A DNA stretch of 26,196 nt from contig JAEWPB010000057.1 of assembly GCA_023399465.1 (NCBI GenBank), positions 1 through 26,196 on the forward strand, written 5' to 3'. Origin of the DNA: Pseudomonadota bacterium (GTDB taxonomy: Bacteria > Pseudomonadota > Alphaproteobacteria > Rhizobiales > Rhizobiaceae). Each line of letters begins with the position of its first letter. Within the stretch, counting starts at the first letter, position 1. Both the position numbers and the translations under genes were made by a program. Below are positions 1 through 7,707 of the stretch, in pieces. The notes under the pieces were generated by a model. That model did not search any database and was not told where the DNA came from. It saw only the letters and a list, made by a program, of their open reading frames with translations.

Positions 1-1057
1 GCAGCCCGGCGATTTCGAACGAACCGGCGGCAAGCTCGCTGTCGAGTACGCTTTCAACGACAAGGAAGGTTTCCCCGTTCGACGCCACCGGACGCGCGTA
101 GGCGCGCGCCACGCCATCGGCGCGGACAATCTCCTCGACGGACATTCCCGGGTTGGCAAGTGCGTCCTTGTAGAAGGCGAAGGGTTCTGCATCGACGGCC
201 GACAGTTTGCCCTCGGCGTCGAGCCCGATGACGCTGCCATCGGCATTGACGATATAGGAGTGCTGCGAGCTCCCGTCCGCTAGGCCCTTGCTCAGGATCT
301 GCTCGATCACGTCGTCGCGCACCTGGAAGAGGATGTAGCCCTTGGCGGAGCCCATGCGGATGATTGGTATGGCGAACGCGATCGAGGACGTGTTGGTTGC
401 GGCGTCCACCTTCAGTCCGGAGAAGCCGGCCGGAGCCGAATCCGCATCCTCGCTCACCTGCGCGGCATTCTCGGTTGCGCGCCGGTAGGCGATGCCGAGG
501 CCGGTCGCGGCCCAAGGTCCGGTGGCGACATTCTCGGTAAAGGCGCCGGTCTTCTTGTAGGTATAGATGACGTTGCCATCGGTGTCGGCGATCAGAAGAT
601 CGCTGAAGGCGGTGCCGTGAAGGCCGCGTGCAACGTCGGTCTGCACCTTTTCGTGGGCAGAATAGTAGAAGCCGCTCGGGCCTTCCGGCTTCACCAGCTT
701 TTCACGCTCGCCCTCGGGATTGGGGTTCTTCGTCACGAAGACGTCGAGCAGTTCCTTGCGGGCGGTGCCGGGGGTCTTGTCCATCGTCTTCCAGCCGCTA
801 CGCATGGAGACGATCGCCATCTGCAGCGCCTCGATCTTGGCGATCGAATCCGCCTGGTTCTCGAGTTGTCCCAACTGGTCCCGCAGCATGTCGCCGCGGA
901 AGGTCAGGACGCCGCCCATGGAGCTGGCGGCCTGGCGCTGGAAGACGCTGCTGCTGCTGGTATAGGCGAGGGCTGCGAGTACGCTGACCGCCAGCGTCGT
1001 CAGCAGCAGAAAAATGGCGATGATCTTGAATGAAAGAGAATAGAACCGTTGTGGCAT
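1..1057 (-). CDS. methyl-accepting chemotaxis protein, N-terminal part (runs off window)
   Basis: An open frame on the minus strand begins at the ATG whose complement is 1055-1057 and stays open for 352 codons to the window edge, so the 3' end is missing. The protein starts MPQRFYSLSFKIIAIFLL, with a membrane segment at about residues 8-32. A long soluble region follows that reads like a periplasmic sensor of the Cache type: alternating strands with IADTDGNVIYT near residue 158 and YIVNADGSVIG near residue 275. This is the usual layout of rhizobial chemoreceptors, which bind a ligand outside the inner membrane and signal through HAMP and MA domains to CheA/CheW. Those C-terminal domains lie outside the window, so a Cache-containing histidine kinase or cyclase remains possible. 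The gene is divergent from ruvC across 272 bp. No strong ribosome site precedes the ATG. Confidence 0.75.
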   Translation of the reverse strand, partial: MPQRFYSLSFKIIAIFLLLTTLAVSVLAALAYTSSSSVFQRQAASSMGGVLTFRGDMLRDQLGQLENQADSIAKIEALQMAIVSMRSGWKTMDKTPGTARKELLDVFVTKNPNPEGEREKLVKPEGPSGFYYSAHEKVQTDVARGLHGTAFSDLLIADTDGNVIYTYKKTGAFTENVATGPWAATGLGIAYRRATENAAQVSEDADSAPAGFSGLKVDAATNTSSIAFAIPIIRMGSAKGYILFQVRDDVIEQILSKGLADGSSQHSYIVNADGSVIGLDAEGKLSAVDAEPFAFYKDALANPGMSVEEIVRADGVARAYARPVASNGETFLVVESVLDSELAAGSFEIAGL

Positions 1058-1271
1058 GTCCAGAACTCATATTCGTAAACAATTGGAGATCGGCCAAGTG
1101 TCGGAATGTATTGGATACCCGGCAATCAAACGGAAATATGAGGGGGTGCTACTGTGAATGAAATCTCATGTAGTGCCCCCTTTTACTTCCGCTACTCTGT
1201 CGAACGGGTATTAATTCGTCGTAAATATCCGGGGGCCAGATCGCGCGGTTTTGTGCGCTGCAACGGGCAAT

Positions 1272-1286
1272 GTTTTTGTTTTGTTC
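1272..1286 (+). promoter_or_regulatory. candidate LexA (SOS) box upstream of ruvC
   Basis: The sequence reads GTTT-N7-GTTC, one base from the alphaproteobacterial LexA direct repeat GTTC-N7-GTTC. It lies 44 bp before the ruvC start. The ruvCAB genes belong to the LexA regulon in several alphaproteobacteria, so position and motif agree. The surrounding T-rich tract makes a chance match possible, and no clear -35/-10 pair was found next to it. Confidence 0.45.
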
Positions 1287-1329
1287 ACAAATTGCTGGCA
1301 CTCATGGAGGCCGAAAGCTAGGGTGACGC

Positions 1330-1842
1330 ATGCAGAACACGATTCGTATCATCGGGATCGACCCCGGCCTCCGCCGTACCGGCTGGGGGATCATCGAGAC
1401 GCTGGGCAATTCCCTGCGCTTCGTCGGCTCTGGGACCGTGACTTCGGATGGCGACATGGACCTGGCATCCCGTCTCCGGCAGTTGCATGACGGACTTGCC
1501 GAGGTCGTCCACGCCTACCAGCCGGACGAGGCGGCGGTGGAGCAGACCTTCGTCAACAAGGACGCCGTGGCCACCCTGAAGCTCGGCCAGGCCCGTGGCA
1601 TTGCCATGCTCGTGCCGGCACGCGCCGGTTTGCCTGTCGCCGAATATGCGCCGAATGCGGTGAAGAAGGCGGTGATCGGCGTCGGTCATGGGGAAAAGCA
1701 GCAGATCCACTTGATGCTGAAGATCTTGATGCCGAAGGCCGAATTCAAGGGCAATGACGCCGCCGATGCCCTGGCGATCGCGATCTGCCACGCCCACAAT
1801 CGCGGCGCCTCGCGCCTCAGGCAGATCGCGCTCGCCGGATAA
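1330..1842 (+). CDS. ruvC: Holliday junction endodeoxyribonuclease RuvC
   Basis: RuvC is the dimeric nuclease that cuts Holliday junctions symmetrically, working with the RuvAB branch-migration motor in recombination repair. The 170-residue length is normal for the family. The RNase H-like fold is recognisable from the acidic catalytic residues: D11 in IGIDPGLRRTGWG, E71 in AAVEQTF, and D143/D146 in GNDAADALAIAICHAH. The ATG at 1330 leaves the IGIDPG strand close to the N terminus, as expected. GGAGG at 1306-1310 is rather far upstream, so the closer AGGGTGA is the likelier ribosome site. ruvA follows after 53 bp in the same direction, giving the usual ruvC-ruvA-ruvB order. SOS induction is likely from the candidate LexA box. 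Confidence 0.97.
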   Translation: MQNTIRIIGIDPGLRRTGWGIIETLGNSLRFVGSGTVTSDGDMDLASRLRQLHDGLAEVVHAYQPDEAAVEQTFVNKDAVATLKLGQARGIAMLVPARAGLPVAEYAPNAVKKAVIGVGHGEKQQIHLMLKILMPKAEFKGNDAADALAIAICHAHNRGASRLRQIALAG

Positions 1843-1895
1843 TTTGCCAAGACTGTAATTATCACCCCGAAACGCATCCCCGAGGGACACCGCAC

Positions 1896-2513
1896 ATGAT
1901 CGGCAAACTGAAAGGCACCATCGAGGAAATCGGCGAAGACTACGTTCTCGTCGATGTGCACGGAGTCTGCTACGTCGCCCATTGTTCGGCGCGGACGCTC
2001 TCGCGCCTCGGCTCGGCTGGCGAGGCGGTGGTGCTGTTCATCGAGACCTATGTGCGCGAGGACCAGCTGAAGCTCTTCGGCTTCATGTCGGCGCTCGAGC
2101 GTGAGTGGTTCAATCTGCTGCAGAGCGTCCAGGGGGTCGGATCGCGGGTGGCGCTCGGCCTACTATCGACGCTGGCGCCCTCCGATCTCGCCAATGCCAT
2201 CGCGCTTCAGGACAAAGCCGCCGTCGCGCGGGCGCCGGGAGTGGGCCCGAAGGTTGCAACCCGCATCGTCACTGAACTGAAGAACAAGGCCCCGGCCTTT
2301 GCCGGCGAGGCATCGGCTAATATCGGCCTGAAGCAGGAACTCGGCGAAGGGGTAGCCTCCAGCGCTGTCGCGGATGCGGTTTCGGCGCTGACCAATCTCG
2401 GCTATACCCGTGATCACGCCGCCAATGCGGTTGCCGCGGCGCTCAAGACGGCGGGGGAAGATGCCGACAGTACCAAGCTGATCCGCCTCGGCCTGAAGGA
2501 ACTGGCGCGCTAG
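1896..2513 (+). CDS. ruvA: Holliday junction DNA helicase subunit RuvA
   Basis: RuvA forms tetramers that hold the four-way junction in an open square and load the RuvB rings. The 205-residue protein has the three expected parts. An N-terminal OB-fold spans about 1-62, beginning MIGKLKGTIEEI. A helix-hairpin-helix DNA-binding region spans about 64-140, with LQSVQGVGSRVALGLLS and ARAPGVGPKVATRIVTEL. After an Ala/Gly-rich linker comes a C-terminal three-helix domain at about 158-205 (VADAVSALTNLGYT) that contacts RuvB. A GAGGGA ribosome site precedes the ATG. The gene lies between ruvC and ruvB. The 124-bp gap to ruvB is long for this operon and holds a small overlapping ORF. Confidence 0.97.
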   Translation: MIGKLKGTIEEIGEDYVLVDVHGVCYVAHCSARTLSRLGSAGEAVVLFIETYVREDQLKLFGFMSALEREWFNLLQSVQGVGSRVALGLLSTLAPSDLANAIALQDKAAVARAPGVGPKVATRIVTELKNKAPAFAGEASANIGLKQELGEGVASSAVADAVSALTNLGYTRDHAANAVAAALKTAGEDADSTKLIRLGLKELAR

Positions 2514-2554
2514 ACCGGCGTGCCGACTTGAATATCAAGGGCAGGACGGTTTCG

Positions 2555-2641
2555 ATGCGGTATGTTGACTGCGGTACGAAAACCGCCACGATCGACTGCC
2601 ACACAACCGAACTTGCCCCCGGAACGGAATTTTTTGCATGA
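2555..2641 (+). CDS. possible 28-codon ORF overlapping the ruvB start
   Basis: The ruvA-ruvB gap contains an ATG-initiated frame at 2555 encoding a 28-residue peptide that starts MRYVDCGTKTATIDCHT and ends in EFFA. Its TGA stop overlaps the ruvB ATG as ATGA, the classic arrangement for translational coupling. The frame can also begin at a TTG at 2528, giving 37 residues. ruvB itself has only a modest GGAACGGA ribosome site, so reinitiation from this ORF could help its translation. I do not recognise the peptide and no domain is visible. At this length chance is a real alternative, so this is an inference from position only. Confidence 0.3.
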   Translation: MRYVDCGTKTATIDCHTTELAPGTEFFA

Positions 2642-3678
2642 ATGAGCCCGCCCGCCTGCTATCGCCGGAAAAACGCGGAGAAGACATCGACACCACGATG
2701 CGTCCGCAGACGCTCGACGATTTCACCGGTCAGGCGGAAGCACGCGCCAACCTGAAGATCTTCATCGAGGCCGCCAAGAACCGCGGCGAGGCGCTGGACC
2801 ACGTCCTGTTCGTCGGTCCGCCTGGCCTCGGCAAGACGACGCTGGCGCAGATCATGGCAAAGGAACTCGGCGTCAATTTCCGCTCGACCTCCGGTCCGGT
2901 CATTGCCAAGGCCGGCGATCTGGCGGCGCTCCTGACCAATCTCGAAGAGCGTGACGTGCTGTTCATCGATGAGATCCATCGCCTCAATCCGGCGGTCGAG
3001 GAAATCCTCTATCCCGCGATGGAGGACTACCAGCTCGATCTCATCATCGGCGAGGGTCCGGCGGCGCGCTCGGTGAAGATCGACCTGTCGAAGTTTACTC
3101 TGGTCGCGGCCACCACCCGTCTCGGCCTGCTGACGACGCCGTTGCGCGACCGTTTCGGCATTCCGGTGCGGCTGAGCTTCTATACCGTCGAGGAACTGGA
3201 ACTGATCGTGCGTCGTGGCGCCCGGCTGATGGGGCTCGGGATGACCGACGAAGGCGCGCGCGAGATCGCCCGACGCGCCCGCGGCACGCCGCGCATCGCC
3301 GGACGCCTGCTGCGCCGGGTGCGCGACTTCGCCGAAGTGGCCCGCGCCGAGGCTGTTACCCGCGAGATTGCCGACGAGGCGCTGACCCGGCTGCTCGTCG
3401 ACAACATGGGTTTCGACCAGCTCGACCGGCGCTATCTCAGCATGATCGCGCTCAATTTCGCCGGTGGGCCGGTCGGTATCGAGACGATCGCCGCCGGCCT
3501 TTCCGAACCGCGTGACGCGATCGAGGACATCATCGAGCCCTACATGATCCAGCAGGGCTTCATCCAGCGCACCCCGCGCGGCCGCGTGCTGACCGCCAAT
3601 GCCTGGAAACATCTCGGATTGGTGCCGCCGAAGGATGCGGAGGCCACGCAGTTCCGCCTGTCGCTCGAGGAGGACTGA
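2638..3678 (+). CDS. ruvB: Holliday junction branch-migration ATPase RuvB
   Basis: RuvB is the AAA+ motor whose hexameric rings drive branch migration with RuvA. The 346-residue protein has every expected element: Walker A GPPGLGKTT at 60-68, Walker B VLFIDEIH at 107-114, sensor 1 AATTR at 157-161, an arginine finger in DRFG (R172), sensor 2 around GTPRIAGRLLRR, and a C-terminal winged-helix domain from about residue 260 to the end (GGPVGIETIAAGLSE, IQRTPRGR). The ATG at 2638 overlaps the stop of the small upstream ORF. The stop codon directly abuts the GTG of the phosphoesterase gene, so the two are probably cotranscribed. Confidence 0.97.
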   Translation: MNEPARLLSPEKRGEDIDTTMRPQTLDDFTGQAEARANLKIFIEAAKNRGEALDHVLFVGPPGLGKTTLAQIMAKELGVNFRSTSGPVIAKAGDLAALLTNLEERDVLFIDEIHRLNPAVEEILYPAMEDYQLDLIIGEGPAARSVKIDLSKFTLVAATTRLGLLTTPLRDRFGIPVRLSFYTVEELELIVRRGARLMGLGMTDEGAREIARRARGTPRIAGRLLRRVRDFAEVARAEAVTREIADEALTRLLVDNMGFDQLDRRYLSMIALNFAGGPVGIETIAAGLSEPRDAIEDIIEPYMIQQGFIQRTPRGRVLTANAWKHLGLVPPKDAEATQFRLSLEED

Positions 3679-4617
3679 GTGTTCACGCGGCGCGGCTTCC
3701 TGAAACTCTTCGGTGGCAGTGTCGCGGCGTTGTTTGCGCTAACGGGTTATGCGGTGGCCTATGAGCCGCTGGCGCGATTGCGTGTCTCGCGCTATCAGCT
3801 GGTGCCGCGCGGCTGGCCCGCGGGGCTGAACCTCAGGGTTGTCGCTCTCGCCGACATCCATGCCTGCGACCCGTGGATGACGAACGAGCGGCTGTCTTCC
3901 ATCTGCTCGCGCGCCAATTCGCTCGAGGGCGACGTGATCGTGCTGCTCGGCGACTACATGTCCAGCATGAAGTGGACGCGGCGCAGGTCTTCTCCCGCCG
4001 AATGGTCGAAGGCGCTGGCAAGCCTGCAGGCCCCGCTCGGTGTCCACGCAGTCATGGGGAACCACGACTGGTGGCAGGACGAGGCGGCGCAGAAGCTCGG
4101 TGGCGGCGACACGGCAAGCCACCGCGCGTTGCGCGATATCGGCGTGACCGTTTATGCAAATCAGGCGTTGCGGCTTGAAAAGGACGGACAGTCGTTCTGG
4201 ATTGCCGGACTGGAAGACCAGCTTGCGCTCATATCGGGGAAGAAAGGGGACCGCCGAATTCTGCGTGGCCTCGACGATCTCGACGGCACATTGGCGCAGG
4301 TCAACGACGACGCCCCGGTGATCCTACTGGCCCACGAGCCCGATATCTTTCCGCGCGTCCCGAGCCGCGTTTCGCTGACCCTTTCCGGCCACACCCATGG
4401 CGGCCAGGTGCGCGTGTTCGATTATGCGCCGGTCGTGCCGTCGCGCTATGGCAATCGCTATGCCTATGGGCATATCGTTGAAGACGACAGGCACCTCTTG
4501 GTGTCCGGCGGCCTCGGCTGCTCGATTGCCCCGATCCGCCTCGGCTCGCCGCCAGAGATCGTCGTCGTGGATCTCGGGGATGGTGCCAGCGGCGCCGGGA
4601 ACGGGCCTTCAGTGTAG
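3679..4617 (+). CDS. Tat-exported metallophosphoesterase (YkuE/YaeI-like)
   Basis: This 312-residue protein of the calcineurin-like metallophosphoesterase superfamily carries a full set of dimetal ligands: D59 and H61 in LADIHACD, D92 in LLGDYMS, N128/H129 in MGNHD, H219 in LAHEPD, and H238/H240 in LSGHTHGGQ. The N terminus TRRGFLKLFGG fits the twin-arginine export motif and is followed by a hydrophobic stretch, so the enzyme probably acts folded in the periplasm or anchored in the membrane. Relatives include YkuE and YaeI, the latter reported to act on lipid phosphates; the substrate here is unknown. The GTG start directly follows the ruvB stop, implying coupled translation. The last 9 bp overlap the end of the convergent sqdC gene. 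Confidence 0.85.
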   Translation: MFTRRGFLKLFGGSVAALFALTGYAVAYEPLARLRVSRYQLVPRGWPAGLNLRVVALADIHACDPWMTNERLSSICSRANSLEGDVIVLLGDYMSSMKWTRRRSSPAEWSKALASLQAPLGVHAVMGNHDWWQDEAAQKLGGGDTASHRALRDIGVTVYANQALRLEKDGQSFWIAGLEDQLALISGKKGDRRILRGLDDLDGTLAQVNDDAPVILLAHEPDIFPRVPSRVSLTLSGHTHGGQVRVFDYAPVVPSRYGNRYAYGHIVEDDRHLLVSGGLGCSIAPIRLGSPPEIVVVDLGDGASGAGNGPSV

Positions 4618-5511
4618 GCCGTCGAGGAGTTCCCGCACCGTCCGCTCGAGCAACGGCCAGCCGCCCGGCTGCCATTCGAGCTGGCGGATCTTTCCGGTCG
4701 TCATCGCGGTGGCTGTTGCCGGATCCGCCCTGTCCGGCAGGGCGCAGGCGCTGCCGGTCGCGGATTGCACGATGGCGAGGAGGTCATGGCGGTCGAGGAG
4801 GAGGTCCGAGACATTGAACGCCTGGCGATCGATCGACCGGTCGTCCGCTTCCAGCATCAGGCGCACGGCGCTTGCGACGTCCATGCCATGGACCTCGGTG
4901 GCGACGCGCGGGGCGATCGGCCTGCCGGCCAGATAGTCGGCAAAAAGCGCCCGCCATTTGTCTTTCCGGCCGGCACCCGCCGGCCCGTAGACCCCGGTGA
5001 TCCTCAGCGATGTGGTGGCAAAACCCGGGCAGGAAAGAGCCCGCAACTCCCGCTCCGCCGCTCGCTTGACCGTTCCGTAGAGCGTATCCGGCCGCGGTGG
5101 CGTCGCCTCGTCGAGGATCGTACCGGCGGGGCAGGTGCCGTAGACGGCACGGCTGGACAGGAAGACGCAGCGCCGCACGCCGCCGTCGCGGGCTTCCTCG
5201 AAGAGCCGGACGCTGCCGGCGAGATTGGCGCGCCGGAACCCCAGGGGATCGTTACCCTCGCCGCCGCGAAACTTGCCCTCGACGTGCTGCAAGGCGGCGT
5301 GGACGAAGAACTCGAAACCGTGAAAGGCCGCGCTCTGGTCGAGGCCGGGATCGAGGGTCACCGACCGGAAGCCGACGGGCCCGGAGAAATAGCCGGACGG
5401 GGGAGGGTGCCTGCCGCCGACCGAAACCGGGTAGCCATTCGCCAGCAGGTCCTCGACGATGAAGCGGCCAACGAAACCGGTGCCGCCGGAAACGAGGACG
5501 CCCTCGGTCAT
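4609..5511 (-). CDS. sqdC: SqdC-like NAD(P)-dependent reductase/epimerase, sulfolipid synthesis
   Basis: This is a 300-residue extended short-chain dehydrogenase with an N-terminal Rossmann motif (VSGGTGFVG, residues 7-15), a catalytic Ser near 120 (VFLSSRAVYG) and the YGTVK motif with Y145 and K149. It is named from context: it is the third gene of an sqdB-sqdD-sqdC operon, an order known in Rhodobacter sphaeroides and Sinorhizobium meliloti. In Rhodobacter, loss of sqdC leads to accumulation of sulfoquinovosyl-dihydroxyacetone, pointing to a reductase-like role late in sulfolipid synthesis. The ATG overlaps the sqdD stop as ATGA, so translation is probably coupled. The fold alone would only justify 'NAD-dependent epimerase/dehydratase'. 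Its 3' end overlaps the convergent phosphoesterase gene by 9 bp. Confidence 0.78.
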   Translation of the reverse strand: MTEGVLVSGGTGFVGRFIVEDLLANGYPVSVGGRHPPPSGYFSGPVGFRSVTLDPGLDQSAAFHGFEFFVHAALQHVEGKFRGGEGNDPLGFRRANLAGSVRLFEEARDGGVRRCVFLSSRAVYGTCPAGTILDEATPPRPDTLYGTVKRAAERELRALSCPGFATTSLRITGVYGPAGAGRKDKWRALFADYLAGRPIAPRVATEVHGMDVASAVRLMLEADDRSIDRQAFNVSDLLLDRHDLLAIVQSATGSACALPDRADPATATAMTTGKIRQLEWQPGGWPLLERTVRELLDGLH

Positions 5512-6335
5512 CGGCGTGGCGGATCGGGCAGGGTGGCGATATCGGGAATGTCGACGCCTGCATGGTAGGCATGCCAGAGGTCGATCAGCGGCCCGAGTTG
5601 CGCCCGCTTTGGATGATCCGTCTCCCAGGGCTTTTCATACTGGTAGTGCAGGACGCCTATGCTCTTCCAGTCCCAGAGATCGGGCAGGTTGAACCACACA
5701 TACTGCAGCATGTTCATGAACACGGGCAGTCCGTGCCAGTCGGGGAAGTAGCTTTCGAGGAATGTCTGGTCGGTTCGCCGCCAGAACGCTTCCGGCTGGT
5801 CGAGACGGCCAAGCATTTTCTCGAAGGTGGCGCGCGACGGCCGGGCGACGAAAACGCCCGAGTTCAGCCGGTGAAAGTCGCGGAGGTTTTCATAGACATT
5901 GGGTGCGGCAGAAAACTCGGGGTAGGAGAAATAGCGGTCGATGTTCCGCAGCACAAGCGCATCGGCATCGATGAAGATGCAGCGCTCGTATTCGGTCAGT
6001 TGCCAGAGCCGCAGCTTGCAGAAATTGTCGAGCGGCGCGCCGAACGCGGGCTTGCGGCCCTTGGTGAACGGTGCGGCGGCATGAAGGGCGCTGCGGCCGT
6101 GGCGTTCGTTGAAGGCATCGGAAAGCGGCAGGCGATCGACGCGGACCAGCCGGCAGCCGAGCGCCGCGAGCGGTGCCAGCACCTCTCCGGCAACGCTTTG
6201 CGTGTGCTGCACGACGATGTCCGCATTCGTGCCCGTAAGCCGGATGGAGCGGGCAAGCGCGGTTGCGCCTTTCGCATAGTCGCCATTGGTGACCAGCGTC
6301 ACGAAGGCATGGCGTCCGCTCTGTCCGTCGTTCAT
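5508..6335 (-). CDS. sqdD: SqdD-like family-8 glycosyltransferase, sulfolipid synthesis
   Basis: This 275-residue protein has a glycogenin/galactinol-synthase-like GT8 fold. It begins with FVTLVTNGDYAKGATALARS and carries the metal-binding DxD as D123-A-D125 in CIFIDADALVL. The acceptor-side motif LNSGVFVARPS lies near 176 and the C-terminal HYQYEKPW near 240, which in GT8 enzymes supplies a metal-binding His and a phosphate-contacting Lys. In the bacterial sqdBDC operons SqdD is the presumed sulfoquinovosyltransferase using UDP-sulfoquinovose, and the neighbours support that here. An AGGAGGG ribosome site precedes the ATG, sqdB ends 22 bp upstream, and sqdC overlaps by four bases. Product specificity is inferred from the operon, not from residues. 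Confidence 0.8.
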   Translation of the reverse strand: MNDGQSGRHAFVTLVTNGDYAKGATALARSIRLTGTNADIVVQHTQSVAGEVLAPLAALGCRLVRVDRLPLSDAFNERHGRSALHAAAPFTKGRKPAFGAPLDNFCKLRLWQLTEYERCIFIDADALVLRNIDRYFSYPEFSAAPNVYENLRDFHRLNSGVFVARPSRATFEKMLGRLDQPEAFWRRTDQTFLESYFPDWHGLPVFMNMLQYVWFNLPDLWDWKSIGVLHYQYEKPWETDHPKRAQLGPLIDLWHAYHAGVDIPDIATLPDPPRR

Positions 6336-6357
6336 GCGCTACCGACCCTCCTGGCGG

Positions 6358-7578
6358 TCACGATACCGATTTCAGCCGCTTGCCTTCCGGATCGCGATTG
6401 ACCGCCGCGGCGAGGTCGCGCGTCCATGCCGAAACCGCCGGTACCCGGGTGCGATCGACACGGTGGGCATATTTCTTCGCAACGTCGACGATCTCCGAAA
6501 GCAGGCCCGATTGCAATGTCGTCGGCTCAAGGCCGAGCGACAGGAGTTTGTCGTTGTCGACGACCAGTTCGTTCTCCGCCGCCTCCTTGCGCGGATTGGG
6601 CAGCCAGACGATGTCCGCGCCGCCAAGGGCCGCGATCATCGCGGCGAGATCCCGCACCCGATGGGTCTCGGTCATCTGGTTGAAGATCTCCACACGGGCG
6701 CCGCGGTCCGGCGGATTGTTCAGCGCCAGTTCGATGCAGCGCACCGAATCCTGGATGTGGATGAAGGCGCGGGTCTGGCCGCCGGTGCCGTGGACCGTCA
6801 GGGGATAGCCGATCGCCGCCTGGATCAGGAAGCGGTTGAGAACCGTGCCGTAATCGCCGTCGTAGTCGAAGCGGTTGATCAGTTGCGGATGCCGGCGTGT
6901 CTGCTGCGTATGGGTACCCCAGACGATGCCCTGGTGGAGATCGGTGATCCGAAGCCCGTCATTGCGCGCGTAGAACTGGAAGAGAAGCTGATCGAGGCAC
7001 TTGGTCATGTGGTAGATCGATCCCGGATTGGCGGGATAGAGGATCTCCTGGCTCGCCTCCCTTCCGTCGGCGGTATCGATCCGGATCGGCAGGTAGCCTT
7101 CAGGGATCGCCGCCCCCACGGTGGAGTAACCGTAGACGCCCATGGTGCCGAGGTGCACGAGATGGGCGTCGAGCGCCAGTTCCACCATGGCATTCAACAG
7201 GTTATGCGTGGCGTTGACGTTGTTGCTGACGGTATAGTTCTTGTGCCGGTCGCTCTTCATCGAGTAGGGGGCGGCGCGCTGTTCGGCAAAATGGATGATC
7301 GCGTCCGGCCTGTGTTCCGCCAGCCAGTTCTTCAGGAGATCGTAGTCGCGGGCGAGATCGATCAGGTGGAAATGAATGCGGCGGCCGGTCTCGGCATGCC
7401 AGATGCGGGTGCGCTCCTGGATCGAATCCATCGGCGTCAGCGACTGGACGCCCAACTCGGTGTCGATCCAGCGTCGCGACAGGTTATCGAGGATATGGAC
7501 CTCGTGCCCGGCATCGGAAAGATGCAGCGCAGTCGGCCAGCCGACGAACCCGTCTCCACCCAGCACGGCAATTCTCAT
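6358..7578 (-). CDS. sqdB: UDP-sulfoquinovose synthase SqdB
   Basis: SqdB makes UDP-sulfoquinovose from UDP-glucose and sulfite, the head-group donor for sulfoquinovosyl diacylglycerol. The 406-residue extended SDR protein has the SqdB/SQD1 hallmarks: the NAD-binding motif LGGDGFVGWP at 6-15, the early DNLSRRWID, T145 in HLGTMGVYG, and Y189/K193 in IYHMTK. The glutamate-rich FAEQRAAPYSM segment at 97-107 is also typical. These T, Y and K residues match the catalytic set described for plant SQD1. The ATG has a strong GGAGGT ribosome site. This is the first gene of the minus-strand sqdB-sqdD-sqdC operon and is divergent from ybgC. Sulfolipid can replace phosphatidylglycerol under phosphate limitation, but I could not find a Pho box. 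Confidence 0.93.
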   Translation of the reverse strand: MRIAVLGGDGFVGWPTALHLSDAGHEVHILDNLSRRWIDTELGVQSLTPMDSIQERTRIWHAETGRRIHFHLIDLARDYDLLKNWLAEHRPDAIIHFAEQRAAPYSMKSDRHKNYTVSNNVNATHNLLNAMVELALDAHLVHLGTMGVYGYSTVGAAIPEGYLPIRIDTADGREASQEILYPANPGSIYHMTKCLDQLLFQFYARNDGLRITDLHQGIVWGTHTQQTRRHPQLINRFDYDGDYGTVLNRFLIQAAIGYPLTVHGTGGQTRAFIHIQDSVRCIELALNNPPDRGARVEIFNQMTETHRVRDLAAMIAALGGADIVWLPNPRKEAAENELVVDNDKLLSLGLEPTTLQSGLLSEIVDVAKKYAHRVDRTRVPAVSAWTRDLAAAVNRDPEGKRLKSVS

Positions 7579-7707
7579 GACGTCACCTCCAATGGGTCAA
7601 GCAGAATGCTCTCGTCATAGCCGTTCAATGTGACAATACTTGCGATGCTTGCCAAACGGCGTCCGGTGCGCCACAGAGGCGACCGGAACCATCGTGGAGA
7701 CGCCAGC

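Noticed and set aside
1211..1225. TTAA-N7-TAAA in the gap before ruvC as a fifth CtrA box
   Set aside because: The second half has a mismatch, the following CC is absent, and there is no -10-like element at the spacing shared by the four other sites.
7579..7707. A possible Pho box upstream of sqdB
   Set aside because: One TTGTCAC half-site is present on the minus strand, but the second half eleven bases later does not match, so phosphate control is not supported by sequence.
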